A stretch of 6,977 bases of DNA from Candidatus Parcubacteria bacterium (GCA_027028225.1 JALVJP010000105.1:1-6977), one strand, 5' to 3'; shown: positions 1 through 4,725, numbered from the stretch's first letter. The notes: generated from the sequence alone by a model not told the origin. Program-made: numbers and translations.

Positions 1-797
1 GGAGTAATATCGTCTGAGAGAATGCGTGCCTGGTCTGGTCGTTTGAAGCTACGAAGCATATCGTTGATTTTCTTATCTTCCAAAATAGAATTAAACTCCT
101 TCTCTACTACGAACGAATGCTTTCGGAAAATGTCTACGAGTGCTTTTGCAGCAGAAGCACGAACACGCGAACAACTACTCTGGAGGTTCGCGAGAATTTC
201 TGCAAACGGTTTCACTTCCTTTACTCGTTTACTTCCCTTCTTTATAAGCACTTCTGCACTCTCGCGTGCGAAGAGCTCTCCTACCATTGATGCCCAATTT
301 CCACTCGCAACACCTGACTTGAGCGAGAGAATCCGCTCCTCTGGTTCAGAGAGTTGGTACTTCGCAGTTTCAAAAATTCCTTTGAGGTAATTTTTGTAGT
401 CAGCAAAACGCCCATCTGCAAGAATCTTCTTCTGGAGTGAGCGCTCTATTTTTCCGAGCGAGAGTGAAAAGAAGCGAATCTCATCGGCAAGCTTCTGCAC
501 CCAATCGATGTACTTCTTCTCCGCTGCTGCGAGTTCTGTATTGAGTGAATCAACCTGTCGCATAAGGAAGAGGTACATCCCCTCTCGGTCGGGAAGTGCG
601 TTGAGTTGCTCATACTCATTGAGTGTCCGAAGAAGCGTATCCGGATTTGTGAGATAGGATTGATCCTTCTTCCATCTTCGTGCGAATTTCTTTATCGCCC
701 GCTCGTGAAGCTTCCTCTCTTTTAGAAAAGAAGGGTCGTTATACGATGTTCCTAAATCTGATAAGTTCCATTCTGTTGGTATTTTTTTCTGTTCCAT
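1..797 (-). CDS. pepF: Oligoendopeptidase F-type M3 metallopeptidase, N-terminal part (partial)
   Basis: This frame stays open from an ATG at 797 to the left edge, giving 265 codons without a stop; the rest of the gene lies outside the window. The protein starts MEQKKIPTEWNLSDL, and the WNLSDL segment is typical of the start of oligoendopeptidase F-like M3 peptidases. Around residues 147-175 it reads LSEPEERILSLKSGVASGNW, and near its visible end KRPDQARILSDD, both like the helical N-terminal region of this family. Family members are cytoplasmic zinc peptidases that cut short peptides. The catalytic HEXXH motif sits in the C-terminal half and cannot be checked here. No signal peptide is visible. 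A TATACT hexamer ends 7 nt before the ATG and there is no clear Shine-Dalgarno site, so the mRNA may be leaderless. The family call is firm; the exact symbol is less so. Confidence 0.88.
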   Translation of the reverse strand, partial: MEQKKIPTEWNLSDLGTSYNDPSFLKERKLHERAIKKFARRWKKDQSYLTNPDTLLRTLNEYEQLNALPDREGMYLFLMRQVDSLNTELAAAEKKYIDWVQKLADEIRFFSLSLGKIERSLQKKILADGRFADYKNYLKGIFETAKYQLSEPEERILSLKSGVASGNWASMVGELFARESAEVLIKKGSKRVKEVKPFAEILANLQSSCSRVRASAAKALVDIFRKHSFVVEKEFNSILEDKKINDMLRSFKRPDQARILSDDIT

Positions 798-804
798 CGT
801 CCGA

Positions 805-810
805 AGTATA
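805..810 (-). promoter_or_regulatory. -10 box of the M3 peptidase gene
   Basis: TATACT lies on the minus strand with 7 nt between it and the ATG at 797, which would place the transcription start at or next to the start codon. No good -35 box is visible; the upstream stretch is the T-rich tail of the preceding gene's terminator. The placement matches the other promoters in this window. Confidence 0.5.
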
Positions 811-820
811 AAGTTTTTTG

Positions 821-852
821 AGAAAAAGAAAAAACGGAGATTATTTCCGTTT
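821..852 (-). terminator. Intrinsic terminator of the secreted-protein gene, overlapping its stop codon
   Basis: On the minus strand AAACGGA (852-846) pairs with TCCGTTT (838-832) across a 7-nt loop and runs into a T-rich tract (834-822). The left arm contains the last codons, and the TAA stop lies in the loop region, so terminator and coding end share sequence. This isolates the gene from the M3 peptidase downstream. Confidence 0.75.
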
Positions 853-1221
853 AAGAAACCCGTATTTTATAACAAAATAGAGTATTCCGAGGAGAAAAAC
901 CACAATCCATATTACACTCACATATATCCTTTTAGAATAGTAGACAGAATAAGTACCTAATCCTTCACACAACCTACCTCTCTTATCTATCTTCGTCATT
1001 AAATTTGTAATATCAATATAAAAATACTTTGCTGGGTTATGCCGGAACAGATAAAAGCCACAATTTTTTGTTACAACAGGAAAGAGGTAGGTATAGTTAA
1101 TATCTTTCTTGTGAACACTAGGAGTGTAATCAGATATAGAAACTTGCGGGGTATAAGCTGTTGCTGTTTGCATAAAACCCACAAAGAATACGAAAACAGA
1201 TAAAACAAGTATTTTCTTCAT
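841..1221 (-). CDS. Signal-peptide-bearing, membrane-anchored protein of unknown function
   Basis: I do not recognise this 126-residue protein. Residues 1-22 form a Sec signal peptide: MKK, a hydrophobic core, then a probable AxA cleavage site (A20-T-A22, before Y23). Residues 23-99 would be outside the cytoplasm and are rich in tyrosine, with two cysteines (C54 and C85) that could form a disulfide. Residues 101-119 form a hydrophobic membrane span, followed by the basic tail KRK. The pattern is a type I membrane protein with a small external domain. An extended -10 (TGT then TATGAT) ends 9 nt before the ATG, and the gene has its own terminator, so it is probably transcribed alone. Codon use is AT-rich compared with the peptidase, tyrS and murG. 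Its neighbours do not reveal a role. Confidence 0.75.
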   Translation of the reverse strand: MKKILVLSVFVFFVGFMQTATAYTPQVSISDYTPSVHKKDINYTYLFPVVTKNCGFYLFRHNPAKYFYIDITNLMTKIDKRGRLCEGLGTYSVYYSKRIYVSVIWIVVFLLGILYFVIKYGFLKRK

Positions 1222-1230
1222 ATAAGAAAA

Positions 1231-1239
1231 ATCATAACA
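1231..1239 (-). promoter_or_regulatory. Extended -10 promoter of the secreted-protein gene
   Basis: On the minus strand TGT is followed by TATGAT (1236-1231), leaving 9 nt to the ATG at 1221. No clear -35 is seen. The upstream gene's terminator ends only about 12 nt away, so this must be an independent promoter if the gene is expressed. Confidence 0.5.
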
Positions 1240-1251
1240 CGGAATGTTCGC

Positions 1252-1277
1252 AAAAAGAAACCCCGCAGATGCGGGGT
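1252..1277 (-). terminator. Intrinsic terminator of the GHKL ATPase-like gene
   Basis: ACCCCGC (1277-1271 on the minus strand) pairs with GCGGGGT (1266-1260) across a 4-nt loop and is followed by TTTCTTTTT. It begins 3 nt after the stop codon of the gene ending at 1281. This is a compact rho-independent terminator. Confidence 0.88.
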
Positions 1278-1280
1278 AAA

Positions 1281-2033
1281 TTATTTCTTTTTTAGTTTTA
1301 ATAATCTACTATTTTTAAGAGGAAAACTGTAGCGCAGATTTCCCTCAAACACATCAGCAGATAATTCCCCCTCAAGAAGGGACGCGGCGATTCGCATTTC
1401 CCGAATTCTCTTCGGAATCTGCCTAATCGGATCTCTCAACCATTTTGTTATATGTTTTATTGCCTTATCTCCAACACCAAGATTATCCCATATTCTCAAA
1501 AGAAAATCACCGTCATATTCTTCAATCTTTATGTTGAAAATAATTTTTCCATACTGCAACCTTGAATTATACTCTACAGATTCAAGAATGATGTTTTCCA
1601 GGATGACAAAAATTGTCTGACGCCCAATGAATCCACCAGGGAGATCTACAGATACTGTATTAAGATTTATATTTTTCTCTGCAGAAAAAACAATTTCCAT
1701 GCCAGCAAAATAAGCGTCCCTATCAATAAGGTATTCAAGAATGAGGTTTCTTTGATCCTCATCATCAAATATAAACTCATCAACAACTGCTGATTTGAAA
1801 TGTGTTGACGACATTGCTAACTTGAGTTTTCCACTAGCAAGACGAGAAAGGCATGTCTGTCGTTCGCGAATATAAGCTAATGCTCTTGAAAGAGAACGAA
1901 GATAATGAGGACACACGCACTCTCTTTGGTATGCCTTCTCGGAGAGTTCATTCTTAATCCCGTCTAATATACGGGATCCAATAATACTATCCATATTTTC
2001 TAGCATTATTGGTATTAATTTAATTTTTTCCAT
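1281..2033 (-). CDS. Soluble GHKL/histidine-kinase-type ATPase-like protein with degenerate motifs
   Basis: The 250-residue protein has no signal peptide or membrane span. Residues 136-152 read GFIGRQTIFVILENIILES, which resembles the region leading into the N-box of histidine-kinase-like (GHKL) ATPases. Residues 180-188 (RIWDNLGVG) resemble a G1 box, and REMRIAASLLEGE (211-223) followed by RYSFPL fits the end of that fold. Residues 1-130 are mixed helical with a cysteine pair (C39, C41) and no recognisable dimerisation histidine. The motifs are worn: the second N-box asparagine appears to be E151, and the G1 box has an extra leucine (D183-N-L-G-V-G). ATP binding may be weak or absent. No response regulator lies nearby. 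The fold assignment is moderately sure; the function is unknown. Codons are AT-rich, and its own terminator follows the stop. Confidence 0.7.
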   Translation of the reverse strand: MEKIKLIPIMLENMDSIIGSRILDGIKNELSEKAYQRECVCPHYLRSLSRALAYIRERQTCLSRLASGKLKLAMSSTHFKSAVVDEFIFDDEDQRNLILEYLIDRDAYFAGMEIVFSAEKNINLNTVSVDLPGGFIGRQTIFVILENIILESVEYNSRLQYGKIIFNIKIEEYDGDFLLRIWDNLGVGDKAIKHITKWLRDPIRQIPKRIREMRIAASLLEGELSADVFEGNLRYSFPLKNSRLLKLKKK

Positions 2034-2042
2034 GATTATATG

Positions 2043-2090
2043 ATTTTAGGTTTCTGACTTATAAAATAACAATATGCTCTACATTGTCAA
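2043..2090 (-). promoter_or_regulatory. Promoter region of the GHKL ATPase-like gene
   Basis: On the minus strand TTGTTA (2072-2067), an 18-nt spacer and TAAAAT (2048-2043) form a plausible sigma-70 promoter, with 9 nt between the -10 and the ATG at 2033. A perfect TTGACA (2090-2085) further up could serve an alternative start. A perfect TATAAT (2040-2035) is also present, but only 1 nt before the ATG, too close for this start codon. Confidence 0.5.
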
Positions 2091-2144
2091 TAACTCACCA
2101 ATAGGAGAGCATCACTTTAAACTCTAACCACTTTTCTCTCTTGT

Positions 2145-2152
2145 GCTATCAT
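2145..2152 (+). promoter_or_regulatory. Extended -10 promoter of tyrS
   Basis: TG at 2145 is not exact in phase, but the stretch TGC TATCAT is present, with the hexamer at 2147-2152 and 8 nt to the ATG at 2161. No -35 of quality is seen at the usual distance. AGGA (2153-2156) sits 4 nt before the ATG and could act as a close Shine-Dalgarno site if transcription starts further upstream. Confidence 0.5.
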
Positions 2153-2160
2153 AGGAAACG

Positions 2161-3336
2161 ATGACCGAGCAAGAACGAAAAGAAAAAATAGAGGAAGTGC
2201 TCACACGGGGGGTTGAGCGCATTTTTCCGAATGAGGAATTTGTGAGGGAACGACTTGAATCTGGAGAACGACTTACTATCTATCTTGGAATTGACCCCAC
2301 AGGACCAACGCTCCACCTTGGACATGTCATCCCATTGAGGAAACTCCGTCAACTTCAAGAACTCGGGCATAGAATTATCCTCCTCATTGGAGACTTCACC
2401 GCACAAATTGGAGACCCTGATAAATCACAAGTACGAAAACCACTCACCCACGAGCAGGTGCTCGAAAACGCGAGACGCTACAAAGAGCAAGCATCACTCT
2501 TTCTCAATTTTGATGGAGAGAATCCTGCGGAACTTCGCTACAATAGCGAGTGGCTCAACGCGATGAACTTCGCGGATGTGATACAACTTGCCTCACAGAT
2601 GACCGTGCAACGAATGCTCGATCGCGACCTTTTCCGAAGGAGAATTCAAGCAGGGAACCCTGTCTATATCCACGAGTTCCTCTACCCTCTCATGCAAGGC
2701 TACGATTCTGTTGCGCTCGATATAGACGGAGAAGTTGGGGGTAATGACCAAACCTTCAATATGCTCGTAGGGCGAGATCTCCTTAAAAACGAGAAGGGGA
2801 AAGAAAAATTCATTATCCCGATGAAACTCCTCGTCGATAACAAGGGAAATAAAATGGGAAAGACAACGGGGAATATGCTCTCTCTCCTCGATGGACCAAG
2901 CGAAATGGTAAAGAAGATAATGACTTGGCCGGACGAGACGCTCCTCCTCTCTTTTGAGCTTCTCACCAACGAGAATCTCGAGGAAATGAAAAAGCGTATT
3001 GAAACAGAACATCCACGAGATATGAAGCTCCTCCTCGCGGAGAAAATTGTTTCAGAGATCTACGGAGGAGAAGAAGCGAAGCTCGCATGTGAACAATGGA
3101 TACGAGAAGTGCAACAGAAGGAACAGCCAGACACTATTCCTACAATATCGAATAAAGGTGATGTTCTCCTTACGCTCCACGAGGGAACAGGAGAGAGTAA
3201 GTCTGCACTCCGAAGATTGTTTCGAGAGGGGGCAATTCGTATAAACGGAGAAAAGATTCAGGAGGGAGAAGAACGAGAATTGAATTCCGGAGATACAATT
3301 CAAATTGGAAAGAAGCGATGGTATAGAGTTGAGTAA
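2161..3336 (+). CDS. tyrS: Tyrosyl-tRNA synthetase
   Basis: This 391-residue class I aminoacyl-tRNA synthetase activates tyrosine with ATP and loads it on tRNA-Tyr in the cytoplasm. The Rossmann-fold catalytic core carries the HIGH-type signature as HLGH (52-55), preceded by YLGIDPTGPTL. The strand GDFTAQIGDP follows at 77-86. The tyrosine-pocket pattern Y175-x3-Q179-x2-D182 is present, and the KMSKS-type loop is KMGKT (231-235) followed by TGN. Residues about 344-391 form an S4-like RNA-binding domain (ALRRLFREGAIRINGEKI). Length and domain order match the bacterial family, and no key residue is missing. It stands alone on the plus strand, divergent from the ATPase-like gene. A 17-bp hairpin begins 18 nt after its stop. 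The KMGKT spelling differs from the classic KMSKS but remains within the normal range of TyrRS sequences. Confidence 0.96.
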   Translation: MTEQERKEKIEEVLTRGVERIFPNEEFVRERLESGERLTIYLGIDPTGPTLHLGHVIPLRKLRQLQELGHRIILLIGDFTAQIGDPDKSQVRKPLTHEQVLENARRYKEQASLFLNFDGENPAELRYNSEWLNAMNFADVIQLASQMTVQRMLDRDLFRRRIQAGNPVYIHEFLYPLMQGYDSVALDIDGEVGGNDQTFNMLVGRDLLKNEKGKEKFIIPMKLLVDNKGNKMGKTTGNMLSLLDGPSEMVKKIMTWPDETLLLSFELLTNENLEEMKKRIETEHPRDMKLLLAEKIVSEIYGGEEAKLACEQWIREVQQKEQPDTIPTISNKGDVLLTLHEGTGESKSALRRLFREGAIRINGEKIQEGEERELNSGDTIQIGKKRWYRVE

Positions 3337-3354
3337 TGATACCTTAGAGTCCGG

Positions 3355-3391
3355 ACCTGCCCCTCACACAGAACCTGTGTGAGGGGCAGGT
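3355..3391 (+). terminator. Long GC-rich hairpin after tyrS, possible terminator
   Basis: Bases 3355-3371 pair perfectly with 3375-3391 (17 bp) around an AAC loop. Its position 18 nt after the tyrS stop suggests 3'-end formation or mRNA protection. It is followed by only two T residues, so it is not a classical intrinsic terminator. It may instead be the first unit of the repeat cluster that follows. Confidence 0.5.
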
Positions 3392-3402
3392 TAAGTAGGA
3401 AT

Positions 3403-3425
3403 GACAAAGCACTTTGTGCTTTGTC
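3403..3425. repeat. 10-bp stem-loop in the repeat cluster
   Basis: GACAAAGCAC pairs perfectly with GTGCTTTGTC around a TTT loop. It lies between the hairpin after tyrS and the next large stem-loop. Confidence 0.8.
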
Positions 3426-3429
3426 TAAA

Positions 3430-3461
3430 AGCGGGGCGAGGATTTTCATCCTCGCTCCGCT
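3430..3461. repeat. 14-bp stem-loop in the repeat cluster
   Basis: AGCGG plus GCGAGGAT (3430-3443) pairs with ATCCTCGC plus CCGCT (3448-3461), with one G-T wobble in the stem and a TTTC loop. Its last base joins directly onto the REP-like repeat that follows. Confidence 0.8.
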
Positions 3462-3491
3462 GTCATTCCGCACTTGATGCGGAATCTAGTA
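3461..3491 (+). repeat. REP-like repeat, copy 1
   Basis: The copy reads TGTCATTC, CGC, ACTTGAT, GCG, GAATCTAGTA. ATTCCGC pairs with GCGGAAT around a 7-nt loop. The same 31-bp frame recurs in reverse orientation at 6932-6962 with a different but still pairing stem. The GTCATTCC...GGAAT outline is common in bacterial REP-type repeats. Confidence 0.8.
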
Positions 3492-3527
3492 GATAAGCAT
3501 GCTGTTTGTTTATCCCTACGAAGTAAC

Positions 3528-3559
3528 TCCTGGATCCCCGATCGGAGTCGGGGATGACG
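3528..3559 (-). repeat. REP-like repeat, divergent copy 2 (inverted)
   Basis: Read on the minus strand it begins CGTCATCCCC, has the loop GACTCCGATC, and ends GGGGATCCAGGA. ATCCCCGA (3534-3541) pairs with TCGGGGAT (3548-3555). It shares the GTCAT start, the ACT...GAT loop outline and the ATC-AG end with copy 1. Confidence 0.65.
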
Positions 3560-3613
3560 AGTGGTTTGATGGATAACAAGGTGGTTTGTTTGCGATAGCG
3601 GTTCGTTTACTGG

Positions 3614-3714
3614 GGTGACACCACTTTTGCACTTTTATGTAAGATAATTAGTGATGGTAAATACGCACTCACTTTGAGTTGTATACCGAAATAAATGGCA
3701 AAAGTGGTGTCACC
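3614..3714. repeat. Perfect 17-bp inverted repeat spaced by 67 nt
   Basis: GGTGACACCACTTTTGC at 3614-3630 is repeated exactly, inverted, at 3698-3714. The outer nine bases of each arm (GGTG-A-CACC) are themselves palindromic. The 101-bp unit has the shape of a very small MITE, but no flanking target duplication is visible. It could equally be a pair of operators for a looping regulator, or a transcribed hairpin with a long loop. It lies upstream of the promoter at 3783. Confidence 0.75.
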
Positions 3715-3720
3715 GACGAA

Positions 3721-3756
3721 TGTGGATATATGTTGTGGAGTAAAGTTATCCACAAC
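3721..3756. promoter_or_regulatory. DnaA-box-like cluster upstream of a promoter
   Basis: TTATCCACA at 3746-3754 matches the consensus DnaA box exactly. TGTGGATAT at 3721-3729 is an inverted box with one mismatch. GTTGTGGA (3732-3739) and TCCACAAC (3749-3756) form an 8-bp inverted repeat with a 9-nt spacer. The cluster ends 26 nt before a perfect -35 box, so DnaA control of that promoter is plausible. An origin is less likely because dnaA and dnaN are not beside it. Confidence 0.45.
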
Positions 3757-3782
3757 TCGTGGAGTGTTTTCTCTACCAGCTA

Positions 3783-3811
3783 TTGACAACTCTCTCTCTC
3801 TTTGCTATGTT
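3783..3811 (+). promoter_or_regulatory. Canonical sigma-70 promoter with extended -10
   Basis: A perfect TTGACA (3783-3788), a 17-nt spacer and TATGTT (3806-3811) preceded by TGC form the best promoter in the window. Transcription would start near 3818 and produce a leader of about 21 nt before the ATG at 3839. Confidence 0.8.
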
Positions 3812-3838
3812 GTGGGCAGAAACCAAAAAATCAAACAT

Positions 3839-4045
3839 ATGTTGGTAACAGTAGTTAACTCCTTAAAGCTGAGTGAAATGAAAAAAGAAATTAAAAAAGG
3901 GCCTTTCACTCAGCCGGTTCTTATATTCGATAAGAACGGGGAAACAAAAGTGGCCCGAGCAACCATCAAATCAAACACCAAAAATAGATTTGATGGTGAA
4001 GTGAAACTTGAAGGAGAAATACATAACATCTCCTTCGAGTTATAA
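3839..4045 (+). CDS. Small conserved-looking protein of unknown function (68 aa)
   Basis: I do not recognise this protein. The frame is open further upstream, but the longer start at 3695 would lie inside the inverted-repeat arm and before the promoter at 3783-3811, so I chose 3839, the first ATG after the predicted transcription start. An alternative ATG at 3878 would give 55 residues beginning MKKEIKKGPF. No strong Shine-Dalgarno site precedes either. The body (QPVLIFDKNGETKVARATIK...GEVKLEGEIHNISFEL) looks like alternating short beta strands, with no signal peptide, membrane span or cysteines. It has its own strong promoter and a clear terminator, which argues for a real, separately transcribed gene. 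It could be a small DNA- or RNA-associated or regulatory protein, but that is a guess. Confidence 0.65.
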   Translation: MLVTVVNSLKLSEMKKEIKKGPFTQPVLIFDKNGETKVARATIKSNTKNRFDGEVKLEGEIHNISFEL

Positions 4046-4050
4046 AACGT

Positions 4051-4076
4051 AACCACCCATAATAGGGTGGTTTTAT
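4051..4076 (+). terminator. Intrinsic terminator between convergent genes
   Basis: AACCACCC (4051-4058) pairs with GGGTGGTT (4065-4072) around ATAATA and continues into TTTT and an AT-rich tail. It starts 5 nt after the small protein's stop. In the other direction it may also end mazG transcripts, with a weaker T-tract. Confidence 0.85.
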
Positions 4077-4083
4077 TAATCTA

Positions 4084-4446
4084 TTATTCCCTTTCCAAAA
4101 CCTCCCTCTCCTTCTCCAAATCTCGCTCCAATGCCTTCTCTTTTGTAAACTTCTCTGGATAGCGGGCGCGGAGTTTTTCAATGTTCCTCTCCATCTCTGT
4201 CTCAAAATCCGTTCCAAGTTCATCCATTGCAATTGCCATGTACCAAAGTAAATCTCCGAGCTCCTCTTTTAAATTCACGCGATCGAGTTCCTTTCCGTAA
4301 AACACACTCTTCTTGAGTGCATCGAGAAACTCCCCTGCTTCTGTTGCAATTCCCATCCCTGCATGGAGGAGTCGCTCCTTTCCTTCAAGAAATACCTGTG
4401 TGGATTCACTTCGTTTTGCTTGTTCTATATACTCTTTTCCATTCAT
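4084..4446 (-). CDS. MazG-type nucleoside triphosphate pyrophosphohydrolase
   Basis: This 120-residue all-helical protein belongs to the MazG-like family, which hydrolyses NTPs or dNTPs to monophosphates and pyrophosphate in the cytoplasm. The metal-binding pattern EXXE...EXXD is present as E36-x-x-E39 (TEAGEFLDALKK) and E62-x-x-D65 (EELGDLLWYMA). The tail KLRARYPEKFTKEKALERDL is typical of the single-domain type. Length fits the short MazG-like group and not the two-domain E. coli MazG. An upstream in-frame start at 4482 would add 12 residues, but the -10 box TATACT lies inside that extension, so the ATG at 4446 is preferred. The stop TAA is followed at once by a second stop, TAG. The exact substrate cannot be told from sequence. 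It is convergent with the small protein and divergent from the acidic peptide. Confidence 0.88.
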   Translation of the reverse strand: MNGKEYIEQAKRSESTQVFLEGKERLLHAGMGIATEAGEFLDALKKSVFYGKELDRVNLKEELGDLLWYMAIAMDELGTDFETEMERNIEKLRARYPEKFTKEKALERDLEKEREVLERE

Positions 4447-4452
4447 ACGGAA

Positions 4453-4482
4453 AGTATAGCACAAAGGGTATAAAGAAGACAA
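4453..4482 (-). promoter_or_regulatory. Promoter of the MazG-like gene
   Basis: TTGTCT (4482-4477), an 18-nt spacer ending in TGC, and TATACT (4458-4453) give a good extended -10 promoter. Only 6 nt separate it from the ATG at 4446, so transcription would begin at the start codon. This decides the gene start against the longer reading frame. Confidence 0.7.
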
Positions 4483-4503
4483 AAATGATAGGTTGGGTGC
4501 AAG

Positions 4504-4530
4504 TTGTCATTTTTGAAAATAGAATATAAT
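4504..4530 (+). promoter_or_regulatory. Promoter of the acidic small protein
   Basis: TTGTCA (4504-4509) and a perfect TATAAT (4525-4530) are separated by 15 nt, slightly short. Transcription would start near 4537, giving a leader of about 42 nt, unlike the apparently leaderless genes nearby. Confidence 0.6.
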
Positions 4531-4578
4531 GCGTTTCGTTATTATCAGTAATCAAGTGAAGAAATACACAAAAACGAT

Positions 4579-4725
4579 ATGGATGAAGAACGCATTCTCT
4601 TTCGTTACGATGAAGATGGATACCCAATCGATGAAGAGGAAAATGAGTGGGTTGATGGAGACGGAGAGGAAACATATGATTCATACGATATGGAAGAAAT
4701 GGGAGAGTTTGAAGAGTGGGAGTAA
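4579..4725 (+). CDS. Small, extremely acidic protein of unknown function (48 aa)
   Basis: This reading frame of 48 codons begins at the first ATG after a predicted promoter and ends with TAA, and a GC-rich hairpin follows 33 nt later. The peptide starts MDEERILFRYDEDGYPIDEE and ends EMGEFEEWE. It contains 15 Glu and 8 Asp against two Arg and no Lys, so its net charge is about -21. It has no signal peptide or membrane span and is probably disordered apart from its aromatic residues. Such peptides can mimic nucleic acid, bind basic proteins or act as tails or chaperones, but nothing here decides between these. It overlaps a longer frame in another register (from 4529) that has no family look and starts inside the -10 box. 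Promoter, terminator and strong compositional bias together support a real gene. Confidence 0.6.
   Translation: MDEERILFRYDEDGYPIDEEENEWVDGDGEETYDSYDMEEMGEFEEWE

Larger units (their letters stand above)
3337..3838. other. Gene-free, structure-rich intergenic region
   Basis: These 502 bases contain no credible coding sequence on either strand. They hold, in order, five stem-loops (3355-3391, 3403-3425, 3430-3461, 3465-3485, 3534-3555), a spaced 17-bp inverted repeat (3614-3714), a DnaA-box-like cluster (3721-3756) and a strong promoter (3783-3811). GGAATGACA at 3398-3406 is the exact reverse complement of TGTCATTCC at 3461-3469, enclosing the second and third hairpins. Confidence 0.8.

Noticed and set aside
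22..390. Plus-strand open frame of 122 codons
   Set aside because: It is antisense to the M3 peptidase, whose frame has clear family sequence, and the translated product has no family features.
2593..3012. Minus-strand open frame of 139 codons
   Set aside because: It is the antisense shadow of tyrS, and no family resemblance or promoter is seen.
3355..3555. CRISPR array
   Set aside because: The repeats are palindromic stem-loops of different sequence and spacing, not identical direct repeats with regular spacers, and no cas gene is present.
3721..3756. Chromosome replication origin
   Set aside because: There is one perfect DnaA box and one near match, but no dnaA or dnaN gene nearby and no obvious AT-rich unwinding region. 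I keep it only as a DnaA-box-like regulatory cluster.
3607..3789. Minus-strand open frame of 60 codons
   Set aside because: It runs through the inverted repeat and DnaA-box cluster, and its composition is not protein-like. It is better explained as regulatory DNA.
3695..3838. N-terminal extension of the small plus-strand protein
   Set aside because: The extended start is inside an inverted-repeat arm and upstream of the strong promoter at 3783-3811, so it would not be on that transcript.
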